Of a DNA stretch of 64,000 bases, positions 43,493 to 52,694 are shown piece after piece. Source of the stretch: Brevibacterium sp. S22 (GTDB taxonomy: Bacteria; Actinomycetota; Actinomycetes; Actinomycetales; Brevibacteriaceae); contig NZ_RHFG01000019.1 of the NCBI RefSeq assembly GCF_004745485.1, positions 1 to 64,000 of the forward strand, written 5' to 3'. Within the stretch, counting starts at the first letter, position 1. Each line of letters starts with the position of its first letter. The position numbers and the translations under genes were made by a program. The notes under the pieces are model-generated. The model worked only from the letters and a program-made list of their open reading frames with translations, searched no databases and was not told the origin of the DNA.

Positions 43493-44677
43493 ATGTCGCA
43501 GCGCCTCGGAATCGCTGTCATCGGCGCCGGAATGGCCGGCCGGGCACACGCCTCGGCCTGGCGCGCCGCCCCCACCGTCGGCACCGGCGGACTGCCGGAC
43601 CTCGAGCTCGTCTCCGTCTGCGACATCGCCGGCGACCTCGCCGCCGCGGCTGCGTCTCGTTACGGATTCTCCCGCCACGACACGAACTGGCAGGATATCG
43701 TCGAGGCCGACGACATCGACATCGTCAGCGTCGTCGTCGCGAACTCGCTGCACCGGGAGATCGTCGAGGCCCTGCTCGCGGCCGGCAAGCATGTCCTGTG
43801 TGAGAAGCCGCTGACCGACACGGTCGACGACGCCCAGGCGATGGTCTCCGCGGCCGAGAGTGCCGACTCGATCGCCCGCCTCGGCTTCACGTTCCGCCGC
43901 GCCCCGGGTCTGGCCGCCATCCGTGACTTCATCAACGACGGCACCCTCGGCGAAGTCCACCACATCAACGCCTGGTACTGGACCGACTATGCCTGCTCCC
44001 CCACCGCACCGATGAGCTGGCGCTACAAAGGGGTGCTCGGCAGCGGCGCCCTGGCCGATGTCGGCAGCCACCTCACCGACACCGTCGAGTTCCTCGCCGG
44101 CCCCATCCAGTCGGTCTCCGGCGGCCGCTTCCACACAGCGATCACCTCCCGTCCGCTGCCGCTGAGCCACGTCGTCGGCCACGACCACGTCGAGGTCAGC
44201 GACGAATACGAGCCGGTCGGCAACGATGATTACGCCGGCTTCGGTGTCGAATTCCCGACAGGATCCGGCATCCTCCAGGTCTCCCGCATCGCCGCTGGGC
44301 ATCCGAACAGCCTCGGCGTCGAGGTCTTCTGCGCGAACGGATCGGCCAGCTTCGACTTCCGCTTCCCCGGTCAGATCGTGCTCAACCAGAGCATCGACGG
44401 CCACGCCGCAACCGGACTGACGACGATCCAGCTCGGCCCCGAACACCCCTACATCGCCGACGGCCTCGCCATGGCCGCCCCCGGAGTCGGCGTCGGACAG
44501 AACGACGGCTTCGTCTTCCAGGCCCGCGCCTTCCTCGACGAGGTCGCCGGCCGCCCCGAGGCCGAATCTCTGCCCCGCTGCGCCCAGTTCTCCGAGGGCC
44601 TCCACGCCCTCGAAGTCCGCGACGCAGTCATCGCCTCGGCCAACGACAACGGAACCGCGAAGGAGGTCGCAGAATGA
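43493..44677 (+). CDS. Gfo/Idh/MocA-family dehydrogenase (division B, first gene)
   Basis: 394 aa. It has the Rossmann motif GAGMAGRAHASAWRA, catalytic Lys in CEKPLTDT and the long-subfamily segment GALADVGSHLTDTVEFLAG with Asp and His in active-site positions. It resembles cyclitol or glycoside 3-dehydrogenases more than IolG. AAGGAG lies seven bases upstream of the ATG. It overlaps the next TIM-barrel gene by ATGA, and the pair may oxidise and then rearrange or cleave an inositol derivative. Two candidate GntR operators precede it. Confidence 0.85.
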   Translation: MSQRLGIAVIGAGMAGRAHASAWRAAPTVGTGGLPDLELVSVCDIAGDLAAAAASRYGFSRHDTNWQDIVEADDIDIVSVVVANSLHREIVEALLAAGKHVLCEKPLTDTVDDAQAMVSAAESADSIARLGFTFRRAPGLAAIRDFINDGTLGEVHHINAWYWTDYACSPTAPMSWRYKGVLGSGALADVGSHLTDTVEFLAGPIQSVSGGRFHTAITSRPLPLSHVVGHDHVEVSDEYEPVGNDDYAGFGVEFPTGSGILQVSRIAAGHPNSLGVEVFCANGSASFDFRFPGQIVLNQSIDGHAATGLTTIQLGPEHPYIADGLAMAAPGVGVGQNDGFVFQARAFLDEVAGRPEAESLPRCAQFSEGLHALEVRDAVIASANDNGTAKEVAE

Positions 44678-45663
44678 AGTACGGCGTCTACTCGGCCATC
44701 CTCCACGACCGTCCGCTGCCCGAAGCCCTGTCCGTGATCAAAGGACTGGGACTCGACGCGGCGGAGGTCAACGTCGGCGGCTTCCTCCCACCGATCCACA
44801 TGCCCACGATCGACGACATCCTCACCTCCGACGATGCCCGAGACGACTACCTCGGCACCTTCGCCGAGGCGGGGGTCGAGTTGGTGGGCCTCAATGCCAA
44901 CGGCAATCCCCTCCACCCCGATTCCGAGATCGGTCCGTCGACCCTGGCCGACATCGAGCGGGCGATCACGGTCGCGAACCGGCTCGGGCAGACCCGCGTG
45001 GTGACGATGTCGGGCCTGCCCGGGGCGAATGCCTCGGCACCTTCTCCCACCTGGATCGTCAATCCCTGGGAGTCCTCCCACCTCGACATCCTCGAGGACC
45101 AGTGGGATCGCGCGGTTCCCGTCTGGCGCGACCTCGACAGGCTCGCCGCCGACAATGGGGTGCAGATCGCGATCGAGATGCACCCGCACAATCTCGTGTT
45201 CAACCCGGCCACCCTCGAACGCCTCGTCGAACGGATCGGCGCGACGAACGTCGGTGCCGAGATGGACCCGTCCCACCTGTTCTGGCAGGGCATCGATCCC
45301 GTCGCCGCGGTCGACCACCTCGGCGAACTCGTCGTCCACGCTGCGGCCAAGGATGTGCGGATCAACGAGGCGGCGAAGATCCACGGCGTCCTCGATGACC
45401 GCCACACACGCTTCACCGGGGATCGGATCACCCGACTCCGCGGCGGGGCGGCGATCAACAAATGGCCCGAAGGATCAGCCTGGGACTTCGTGGCGCTCGG
45501 TCGCGGACACGACCAGGACTTCTGGAACCGGTTCGTCGCCGCCCTGGCCCGCGTCGACCCGGACATGGCCGTGCACATCGAGCACGAGGACGAATCCCTC
45601 GGCAGGATCGAAGGACTCGAAACCGCCGCTGAGGTGCTGCTCACCGCCGCACGGAACACGTGA
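44674..45663 (+). CDS. TIM-barrel sugar phosphate isomerase/epimerase-like protein (division B)
   Basis: 329 aa, AP-endonuclease-2 barrel. Probable metal ligands: Glu in QIAIEMHPHN, Asp/His in EMDPSHLFW and HAAAKDVRIN, and Glu near VHIEHEDESLG. AAGGAGG precedes the ATG, within the previous coding end, so translation is coupled to the dehydrogenase. Dehydrogenase plus barrel pairs of this kind process 3-keto sugars or keto-cyclitols. It is separated from the iolC operon by the GntR gene. Confidence 0.83.
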   Translation: MKYGVYSAILHDRPLPEALSVIKGLGLDAAEVNVGGFLPPIHMPTIDDILTSDDARDDYLGTFAEAGVELVGLNANGNPLHPDSEIGPSTLADIERAITVANRLGQTRVVTMSGLPGANASAPSPTWIVNPWESSHLDILEDQWDRAVPVWRDLDRLAADNGVQIAIEMHPHNLVFNPATLERLVERIGATNVGAEMDPSHLFWQGIDPVAAVDHLGELVVHAAAKDVRINEAAKIHGVLDDRHTRFTGDRITRLRGGAAINKWPEGSAWDFVALGRGHDQDFWNRFVAALARVDPDMAVHIEHEDESLGRIEGLETAAEVLLTAARNT

Positions 45664-45745
45664 GTCCGCACGTCGGACGGTTCACGCGCGACCGGCGATT
45701 CCCAGACGACGAGTGACGTCCGAGACGCAGAGACTCCCACGACAT

Positions 45746-45777
45746 GGGGACGGTGACCCGCGCGGGTCACCGTCCCC
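45746..45777 (+). terminator. Terminator before the GntR gene
   Basis: A perfect 14-bp stem GGGGACGGTGACCC (45746-45759) with 45764-45777 around GCGC, 83 bases after the TIM-barrel stop. It separates the dehydrogenase/barrel pair from the regulator gene. There is no T-tract. Confidence 0.75.
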
Positions 45778-45839
45778 AGGCCACACCTGGCCGAGTAAGC
45801 TCGAGTCAGATCCCCGACTCCCCGACGAGGCAGGAGCCC

Positions 45840-46607
45840 ATGGCACGCGAACCCGAGACCGAACTCCCCGCGGAGTTCTTCGGTCCACTCGACCGCTCTC
45901 CCGGAGCCGTGCCCCTCTACGTCCAGATCGCCCGCAAGCTCGAGGCCGCGATCGCGACCGGTTCGCTCGTGGCCGGAACCCGGCTCGAGAACGAGGTCGC
46001 GATGGCCAAGCGCATCGGCCTGTCTCGCCCGACGGTTCGGCAGGCCATCCAAGACCTCGTCGACAAAGGGCTGCTCGTGCGCCGACGCGGCATCGGCACA
46101 CAGGTCATCCAGCGACCGGTCGCCCGCCCCGTCGATCTCACGAGCCTCTACGAAGACCTCGAGAAGTCCGGCAACCCGCCCTCGACCGTCGTCCTGTCTC
46201 ATCGCGTCGTAGCCTCCGACCCCGAGACGGCCGAACGACTCGGCGTTCCCGTCGGCACTCCTAGCCTGCACCTGCGCCGCCTGCGCCTGGTCGGTTCGAC
46301 ACCGTTGGCGGTGCTCCACAATGTGCTGCCTGCACCCTTCACCGACATCACCTCCGATGAGCTCGTGAGCACCGGCCTGTACGAGATGCTGCGTTCACGC
46401 GGGGTGGTCTTCTCGATCGCGCAGCAGCGCATCGGGGCGAAGGCCGCCGACGACACTCAGGCCGAACTGCTCGACATCGATCCGGGCTCACCGCTGCTGA
46501 CGATGAACCGCACGGCCCTCGACCACTCCGGCGACATCATCGAATGGGGCGACCACTGCTATCGGCCCGATCTCTACTCCTTCGAGACGACTCTCGTCTC
46601 ACGCTGA
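45840..46607 (+). CDS. GntR-family (HutC/UTRA-type) regulator of the division B inositol genes
   Basis: 255 aa from the ATG at 45840 (AGGAG upstream); a reading from 45744 runs through a terminator hairpin and is rejected. The winged HTH is at about residues 17-85 (VPLYVQIARKLEAAI, LSRPTVRQAIQDLVDKG), and a UTRA ligand domain occupies about 95-250. Inositol regulators of the GntR family (IolR) are known in Corynebacterium. Its position between two promoters sharing the TGWCMTRACAAAT motif makes it the likely binder. Expected effector: an inositol pathway intermediate. Confidence 0.9.
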   Translation: MAREPETELPAEFFGPLDRSPGAVPLYVQIARKLEAAIATGSLVAGTRLENEVAMAKRIGLSRPTVRQAIQDLVDKGLLVRRRGIGTQVIQRPVARPVDLTSLYEDLEKSGNPPSTVVLSHRVVASDPETAERLGVPVGTPSLHLRRLRLVGSTPLAVLHNVLPAPFTDITSDELVSTGLYEMLRSRGVVFSIAQQRIGAKAADDTQAELLDIDPGSPLLTMNRTALDHSGDIIEWGDHCYRPDLYSFETTLVSR

Positions 46608-46763
46608 GCCGCACATCGCCGCGCCTCCACGGGTGCACTCTCGCCTCCACGGGTGCATCCTCATCGCCCCGCCGCGCCGATCCGCGACCTCAGAAAGCCG
46701 CGCCCCGACCCCTCCTAAGAATTTTCGGAACAGGGGGGTGACGGCGACCACGAACGGTGATAA

Positions 46764-46794
46764 TGTCATAACAAATAGTTTGTCCTAACAAATA
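46764..46794. promoter_or_regulatory. Two candidate GntR operators at the iolC promoter
   Basis: TGTCATAACAAATA (46764-46777) and TGTCCTAACAAATA (46781-46794) lie 17 bases apart. The first overlaps the short palindrome ACAAA-TAG-TTTGT (46771-46783). The same motif occurs twice before the gene at 43493. The position, 40-70 bases upstream of iolC, fits repression of the operon. Confidence 0.65.
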
Positions 46795-46833
46795 CTCGTC
46801 ACGGCATCGCTGCCGTAGAGAAGGATGGCCAGC

Positions 46834-47895
46834 ATGACCTCCTCGCCGACACCGGCTCCTCGCCCTGAGTCGGTTCGCTCTGAGCCCGTTCAGCCTGAGT
46901 CGGTTCGCTCTGAGCCCTTCGACCTCATCACCGTCGGACGCATCGGAGTCGACATCTACCCCCTTCAGGACGGAATCGGCCTCGAGGACGTCGAGACCTT
47001 CGGGAAGTACCTCGGCGGCTCGGCCTCGAACGTCGCCGTCGCGGCCGCCCGCCACGGAGTCGACTCGGCCGTCATCACCGCCACCGGCAACGATCCTTTC
47101 GGCCGCTACCTCCATGCCGAGCTCACCCGCCTCGGCGTCGACGACCGCTACGTCACGACCAGTCAGACCCTGAACACCCCGGTGACGTTCTGCGAGATCT
47201 TCCCGCCCGACGATTTCCCGCTCTACTTCTATCGCGAGCCCAAGGCCCCCGATCTCGACATCGCCGAGGCGGACCTCGACCTGGCAGCGATCGCCGAGGC
47301 CCGCATCTTCTGGGCCACGGTGACCGGGCTGAGCGTCGACCCCAGCCGCAGCGCGCACCATGCCGCGTGGGCAGCCCGCGGCCGCGCCGAGCACACCGTC
47401 CTCGACCTCGACTACCGCCCCATGTTCTGGGAGTCCCCGGAGATCGCCAGCGCCGAGGTGGCCCGTGCACTCGAGCTCGTCACCGTCGCCGTGGGGAACA
47501 AGGAAGAATGCGAGATCGCCGTCGGCGAGACCGTGCCCGACCGCGCCGCCGATGCGCTGCTCGAACGCGGTGTCGAACTCGCGATCGTCAAGCAGGGCCC
47601 CAAGGGCGTGCTGGCGAAGACCGCGGACGACCGGGTCGAAGTCCCTCCCCACACCGTCGAAGTGATCAACGGACTCGGTGCCGGCGACGGATTCGGCGGC
47701 GCCCTGTGCCAAGGCCTGCTCGCCGGCTGGGACCTCGAATACCTGCTCAAGTTCGCCAACGTCGCCGGCGCCATCGTCGCCACCCGACGCGAATGCTCGA
47801 CCGCGATGCCCAGCACCGACGAGGTCACCGCGGTGATCGGCGAACCCGCCGCGACCACCACCCCGACGCTCACCACCTCCGCGAAGGACGCCTGA
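46834..47895 (+). CDS. iolC: 5-dehydro-2-deoxygluconokinase
   Basis: 353 aa from the ATG at 46834, which has AGAAGG nine bases upstream; the ATG at 46825 abuts that sequence. It is a PfkB-family kinase: ITVGRIGVDIYP, then GKYLGGSASNVAVAAARHG, and the anion-hole/catalytic GLGAGDGFGGALC with the general base near residue 285. It phosphorylates 2-deoxy-5-keto-D-gluconate to DKGP. The N-terminal 30 residues contain a duplicated PESVRSEP block from a 24-bp direct repeat and are probably disordered. First gene of the main myo-inositol operon. Confidence 0.93.
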   Translation: MTSSPTPAPRPESVRSEPVQPESVRSEPFDLITVGRIGVDIYPLQDGIGLEDVETFGKYLGGSASNVAVAAARHGVDSAVITATGNDPFGRYLHAELTRLGVDDRYVTTSQTLNTPVTFCEIFPPDDFPLYFYREPKAPDLDIAEADLDLAAIAEARIFWATVTGLSVDPSRSAHHAAWAARGRAEHTVLDLDYRPMFWESPEIASAEVARALELVTVAVGNKEECEIAVGETVPDRAADALLERGVELAIVKQGPKGVLAKTADDRVEVPPHTVEVINGLGAGDGFGGALCQGLLAGWDLEYLLKFANVAGAIVATRRECSTAMPSTDEVTAVIGEPAATTTPTLTTSAKDA

Positions 47896-48806
47896 TGACG
47901 ATCTCCCTGCCCTCCCCCGACGCTTTCGCCCGCCTGCGCGACCTCCGCTTCGACGACCCGAATGCCATCCCCGCGGCTTGGGCGGCCCGTTCCCGACGTC
48001 CCATCGGCGGTGCCGACTCACGGCTGTTCATCGTCGCCGCCGACCATCCGGCTCGCGGGGCGAACAAGGTCGGCGACGACCCGCTGGCGATGGCCGACCG
48101 GGAGGATCTTCTCACCCGCCTGGCCACGGCGCTGCAGCACCCCGGAGTCGACGGTGTGCTCGCCAGCCCGGACATCCTCGACGATCTCGTCGTCCTCGGC
48201 TGCCTCGAGGACAAACTCGCCGTCGGTTCGATGAACCGCGGCGGACTCGCCGGTTCTTCCTTCGAGATCGACGACCGCTTCACCGGCCACACCGCGGCCG
48301 GTATGGCCCGCGACGGCATCGACCTCGCGAAGACGCTGCTTCGCGTCTGCCTCGATGACCCCGCGACCGCCTCGGCGCTGGCCGCGAACGCCCAGGCAGT
48401 CAACGACTGCCGAGCCGCGGACATCCCGGTCATGCTCGAACCCTTCATCAGCGAATGGGGCGGCGGGAAGGTCCGCAACGTCCTCACCCCCGAGGCCGTC
48501 ATCGCCTCGATCGGCATCGCCCAGGCACTGGGGACCTCGTCCTCGCACACCTGGCTGAAGATCCCCGTCGTCGACGACATGGAACGAGTGCTCGCGGCGA
48601 CCACGCTGCCCACCCTGCTGCTCGGCGGCGAGCGCTCGAACGACCCGGAGGCAACGTTCCGCAGCTGGGAGCACGCACTGTCCCTGCCCGGCGTCCGCGG
48701 CCTCGTCATCGGCCGCTCCATCGTCTATCCCGCCGACGGAGACGTGTCGGCCTCGGTCGACCGAGCGGCAGGTCTCGTCCACGGAGCAGAGAGGGCACAC
48801 GCATGA
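47895..48806 (+). CDS. Cgl0158-type (beta/alpha)8-barrel aldolase, probable DKGP aldolase
   Basis: 303 aa. The start overlaps the iolC stop as TGATG. The sequence is of the deoxyribose-phosphate/fructose-bisphosphate class I-like barrel described for corynebacterial Cgl0158: RLFIVAADHPARG near residue 45, GVLASPDILDDLVVLG, and late Lys in SSHTWLKIPVVDD as a Schiff-base candidate. Its place after iolC fits cleavage of DKGP to dihydroxyacetone phosphate and malonate semialdehyde (the IolJ step). Assignment is by context and resemblance, not by a unique motif. Confidence 0.85.
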   Translation: MTISLPSPDAFARLRDLRFDDPNAIPAAWAARSRRPIGGADSRLFIVAADHPARGANKVGDDPLAMADREDLLTRLATALQHPGVDGVLASPDILDDLVVLGCLEDKLAVGSMNRGGLAGSSFEIDDRFTGHTAAGMARDGIDLAKTLLRVCLDDPATASALAANAQAVNDCRAADIPVMLEPFISEWGGGKVRNVLTPEAVIASIGIAQALGTSSSHTWLKIPVVDDMERVLAATTLPTLLLGGERSNDPEATFRSWEHALSLPGVRGLVIGRSIVYPADGDVSASVDRAAGLVHGAERAHA

Positions 48807-49717
48807 CCAACGAATGGTTCCACCCTCGCGGCAGCCTCGCCCGCGACGGCTTCGAATCCGTCGTCGATTCGTCGATCCCCGGCTGGGAGCACACCGGCCT
48901 GCGGGTCCTCGACCTCGGGGAGCAGTCCGGTCCGATCACTGTCCCCGCCGCCGAGCTCGAACGCGTGCTCGTCCCCCTGGCCGGGCAGACGTTCACCGTC
49001 GAATACGCCTTGGCCGACGGCTCCAGCGGCAAACAGGTGCTGGCCGGACGGACTTCGGTCTTCCACGGTCCCGCCGACTGCCTCTACCTGCCCACCGGCA
49101 CCGCGCTGACCGTGTCCGGTGACGGGCGGATCGCCGCCGCCGAGGCGCCCACCGCCGAGATCCGGCCCGTGCAGTTCCTGCCCGCGGCGGAGGTTCCCGT
49201 GGAACTGCGCGGAGCAGGACGCTCGAGCCGACAGGTCCACAATTTCGCGACCCCGGCCGGACTCGACTGCGTGAAGATCATCGCGTGCGAGGTGATCACG
49301 CCTGCCGAGAATTGGTCGTCCTATCCCCCGCACAAGCACGACGAGGCGGTCGCCGGATCCGAGTCACGGCTCGAAGAGATCTACTACTTCGAAACCGCTG
49401 TCTCCCGCGGCCTCACGGCACCGGACGCCGCCGATCCGATCGCCCTGTTCTCGACATACTCGTCTCCCGCAGGAACGATCGAGACCTCGGCCATCGTGCG
49501 CACCGGCGACGTCGCCCTCGTCCCGTACGGGTACCACGGGCCGCTCGCCGCAGCCCCGGGATACGACAACTACTACCTCAACGTCATGGCGGGACCGGAC
49601 CCAGAGCGCGTGTGGCTGATCAGCGATGATCCCGCACATGGCTGGGTGAGGGCCCAGTGGGAGGACGAGGAGTTCGACTCCCGACTGCCATACACCGCCG
49701 AAGGAGAAGTGAAATGA
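48803..49717 (+). CDS. iolB: 5-deoxy-glucuronate isomerase
   Basis: 304 aa cupin-type isomerase converting 5-deoxy-D-glucuronate to 2-deoxy-5-keto-D-gluconate. Characteristic metal-site sequences are present: WSSYPPHKHDE (His-x-His with Glu), LEEIYYFE, and the C-terminal VPYGYHGPLAAAPGYDNYYLN with a third His. It overlaps the aldolase upstream and iolD downstream by ATGA. No counterpart exists in division A. Confidence 0.95.
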   Translation: MTNEWFHPRGSLARDGFESVVDSSIPGWEHTGLRVLDLGEQSGPITVPAAELERVLVPLAGQTFTVEYALADGSSGKQVLAGRTSVFHGPADCLYLPTGTALTVSGDGRIAAAEAPTAEIRPVQFLPAAEVPVELRGAGRSSRQVHNFATPAGLDCVKIIACEVITPAENWSSYPPHKHDEAVAGSESRLEEIYYFETAVSRGLTAPDAADPIALFSTYSSPAGTIETSAIVRTGDVALVPYGYHGPLAAAPGYDNYYLNVMAGPDPERVWLISDDPAHGWVRAQWEDEEFDSRLPYTAEGEVK

Positions 49718-51615
49718 CCACGATGACGGTCGCCCAGGCGCTGGTGACCTTCCTGTCCCGCCAGTACACCGTCGACGGTGACATCCGGCAGCGGACCATC
49801 GCTGGGACCTTCGGGATCTTCGGCCACGGCAACGTCGCCGGAATCGGGCAGGCCCTGCGCCAGCTCAGCCGGGACGAACCGGGAGCCATGCCCTACCACC
49901 AGGCTCGCAACGAACAGGCCATGGTCCACCAGTCCGTCGGATACGCACGAATGAATCGACGCCTCTCGACGTTCGCTTCGGCGGCGTCCGTCGGTCCGGG
50001 TGCTGCGAACCTGCTCACCGGAGCGGCGCTGGCCACGGCGAACCGACTGCCCGCCCTGCTCCTACCCTCGGACACCTTCGCCACCCGGGTCGCCGACCCG
50101 GTCCTCCAACAGCTCGAACACCCGCACGACACTTCTCTGCAGGTCACCGATGCGTTCCGCCCGATGTCACGGTTCTTCGATCGCGTCGACCGGCCCGAGC
50201 AGCTCTTCTCGATCGCCCTGGCCGCCATGCGCGTACTCACCGACCCAGCCGAAACCGGTGCCGTGACCATTGCGCTGCCCGAGGACGTCCAGGCCGAGAC
50301 CCTCGAGGTGCCCGACGAATTCCTCGTCGAACGCGACTGGCACCTGCGCCGTCCGTTGCCCGAGACCGGACCCCTCGACCGTGCGGTGGCAGCGATTCGT
50401 GAGTCGCAGACTCCGCTCATCGTCGCCGGCGGCGGCGTCCTCTACTCCCACGCCGAGGCCGAGCTGCGGGCCTTCGCCGAGGCGACCGGCATCCCCGTGG
50501 CCACGACCCAGGCCGGCGGCGGCACCCTCGACTGGGACCATCCGCTCAACCTCGGCGGGATCGGGGCGACCGGGTCGGCCGCGGCCAACCGCATCGCTGC
50601 CGAGGCGGATCTCATCATCGGTATCGGCACCCGCTACAGCGACTTCACGACCGCCAGCCGCACCGTCTTCGCCCACCCCGAAGTCCGCTTCGTCAACCTC
50701 AACGTCGCCCCCTTCGACGCGGTCAAGCACGGCAGCCAGCTGCCGCTCATCGCCGACGCCCGGGAAGGGATCACCGCCCTGAACGACCGCCTCGGCGATC
50801 ATCGTGTCAGCCCCGCACTCACCGCCAGGGTCGAAACCGAACGCAGCGACTGGATCTCCGTCGTCGATGCGGCCACAGCCCCCACCGCGGCCGAACTGCC
50901 CGGACAGGCCGAGGTCATCGGCGCGGTCAACACCGCCGCCGGCCCGACCGACGTCGTCATCCAGGCCGCCGGTTCCCTGCCCGGAGATCTGCAGAAGCTG
51001 TGGCGCACTCGCGATCCGCTCGGCTACCACGTCGAATACGCGTTCTCCTGCATGGGCTACGAGATCGCCGGCGGACTCGGCGTCCGCCGCGCCATCGACG
51101 CCGCCGGTGAGGACCGGGAAGCCATCGTCATGGTCGGTGACGGTTCGTACCTCATGCTCCACACCGAACTCGTCACCGCAGTCGCCGAAGGCCTCAAACT
51201 CATCGTCGTCCTCATCCAGAACCACGGCTACGCCTCGATCGGACACCTCTCCGAGACCGTCGGAGCACCCCGCTTCGGCACCTGGTATCGCAAATATGAC
51301 GCCGAGGCGCCCGACTTCCGCACCGACGAAGTCCTCCCCGTCGACCTCGCCGCCAACGCTCGGTCCTATGGCATCGACGTCGTCGAGATCGCACCGGGAC
51401 CGCACGCGAGCACCCGGCTCGCCGATGCGGTCAAGGCAGCCAAGGCATCACCGACCTCGACGCTCATCCACGTCGACTCCGATCCGCTCGACTACGCTCC
51501 CGACGGAGAAGGCTGGTGGGATGTGCCCGTCGCCGAGGTGGCCACGACCGAGGACACCCGAGCAGCCCGCGCCCAGTACGAAACCGAACGGAAGCGGCAG
51601 CGACCGCTGCTGTGA
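49714..51615 (+). CDS. iolD: 3D-(3,5/4)-trihydroxycyclohexane-1,2-dione hydrolase
   Basis: 633 aa from the ATG at 49714 (AAGGAG upstream, ATGA overlap with iolB). It is the canonical ThDP-dependent IolD: HGNVAGIGQAL, catalytic Glu in QARNEQAMVH, FSCMGYEIAGGLGVRR and the ThDP/Mg motif VGDGSYLMLHTEL...NHGYAS. It opens the inositol-derived diketone ring to 5-deoxyglucuronate. The operon surroundings (iolB before, iolE after) make it the housekeeping copy, in contrast to the diverged homologue at 37795. Confidence 0.95.
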   Translation: MTTMTVAQALVTFLSRQYTVDGDIRQRTIAGTFGIFGHGNVAGIGQALRQLSRDEPGAMPYHQARNEQAMVHQSVGYARMNRRLSTFASAASVGPGAANLLTGAALATANRLPALLLPSDTFATRVADPVLQQLEHPHDTSLQVTDAFRPMSRFFDRVDRPEQLFSIALAAMRVLTDPAETGAVTIALPEDVQAETLEVPDEFLVERDWHLRRPLPETGPLDRAVAAIRESQTPLIVAGGGVLYSHAEAELRAFAEATGIPVATTQAGGGTLDWDHPLNLGGIGATGSAAANRIAAEADLIIGIGTRYSDFTTASRTVFAHPEVRFVNLNVAPFDAVKHGSQLPLIADAREGITALNDRLGDHRVSPALTARVETERSDWISVVDAATAPTAAELPGQAEVIGAVNTAAGPTDVVIQAAGSLPGDLQKLWRTRDPLGYHVEYAFSCMGYEIAGGLGVRRAIDAAGEDREAIVMVGDGSYLMLHTELVTAVAEGLKLIVVLIQNHGYASIGHLSETVGAPRFGTWYRKYDAEAPDFRTDEVLPVDLAANARSYGIDVVEIAPGPHASTRLADAVKAAKASPTSTLIHVDSDPLDYAPDGEGWWDVPVAEVATTEDTRAARAQYETERKRQRPLL

Positions 51616-51666
51616 GGCGCCGCGTGCGCGCCAGCCCGAACACCGACAGTTCCCGAAGGACACCCC

Positions 51667-52632
51667 ATGACAACGACAACGCCGTCACCCGAAGCTCAGG
51701 CCTCGGCCGAGCAGAATATCGCCTCCCGAACCCTGCGCATCGGCACCGCCCCCGACTCCTGGGGAGTGTGGCTGCCTGACCACCCTGGCCAGGTTCCCTG
51801 GCAGCGTTTCCTCGACGAGGTGGTCGACGCAGGATACACGTGGATCGAACTCGGACCCTACGGCTACCTGCCTACGGATCCATCTCGGCTGAGTGAAGAG
51901 CTCGGCAGCCGCGGTCTCAAGCTCTCCGGCGGAACGGTATTCACCGGATTCCACAAGACCGATGACCAGTTCGACCGGGCGTGGAAACAGGCCGAGGCGG
52001 TCGCCGCTCTCACCGCCGAACTCGGCGGCGAGCACATCGTCGTCATCCCCGACCTGTGGCGTTCGGACACCACGGGCCAGGCGCTTGAGTCCCGCACACT
52101 CGATTCCGAACAGTGGACGCGAATGGCCGCCGGACACGACGCCCTCGGCAAGGCACTGTATGAGGAGTTCGGTCTCCACCAGCAGTTCCATTCCCACGCC
52201 GACTCCCATGTCGGCACCCATTCCGAAGTCGAACGGTTCCTCGAACTCACCGATGAGCGCTTCACGAACCTCTGCCTCGACACCGGGCACTTCTCCTACT
52301 ACGGCGGGGACAACCTGGGTCTCATCGAGGATCATCCCTCCCGGATCGGCTACCTCCACCTCAAACAGGTCGACCCAGTGAAGATCTTCGACGTCCTCAA
52401 ATCCGACACATCGTTCGGCGATGCCGTCGCAGACGGGATCATGGTCGAACCCGATCAGGGGACTCCTCCCCTCGACCCGATCATCGAGGCCGTCGCCGGT
52501 CTCGACGAGAACACCTTCGCGATCGTCGAACAGGACATGTTCGGCTGCAGCGTCGATGCCCCCTTCCCGATCGCACAGCGAACACTTGCCACCATCCTCG
52601 GTTCGACCGAGGCCGCGGTCGTCGACCGCTGA
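51667..52632 (+). CDS. iolE: myo-Inosose-2 dehydratase
   Basis: 321 aa TIM-barrel enzyme dehydrating 2-keto-myo-inositol to the trihydroxycyclohexanedione used by IolD. The IolE hallmark GTAPDSWGVWLPD opens the barrel, and metal ligands appear in QFHSHADSHVGT, CLDTGHFSYY and HLKQVDP, with the last Glu in AIVEQDMFG. GAAGGA precedes the ATG. It lies 51 bp after iolD within the operon. Confidence 0.93.
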   Translation: MTTTTPSPEAQASAEQNIASRTLRIGTAPDSWGVWLPDHPGQVPWQRFLDEVVDAGYTWIELGPYGYLPTDPSRLSEELGSRGLKLSGGTVFTGFHKTDDQFDRAWKQAEAVAALTAELGGEHIVVIPDLWRSDTTGQALESRTLDSEQWTRMAAGHDALGKALYEEFGLHQQFHSHADSHVGTHSEVERFLELTDERFTNLCLDTGHFSYYGGDNLGLIEDHPSRIGYLHLKQVDPVKIFDVLKSDTSFGDAVADGIMVEPDQGTPPLDPIIEAVAGLDENTFAIVEQDMFGCSVDAPFPIAQRTLATILGSTEAAVVDR

Positions 52633-52694
52633 CAACCCACCGCACACGGACCCCGCAGAACGCGGACACCGCAGATCAGACACCAGGAGAGACA

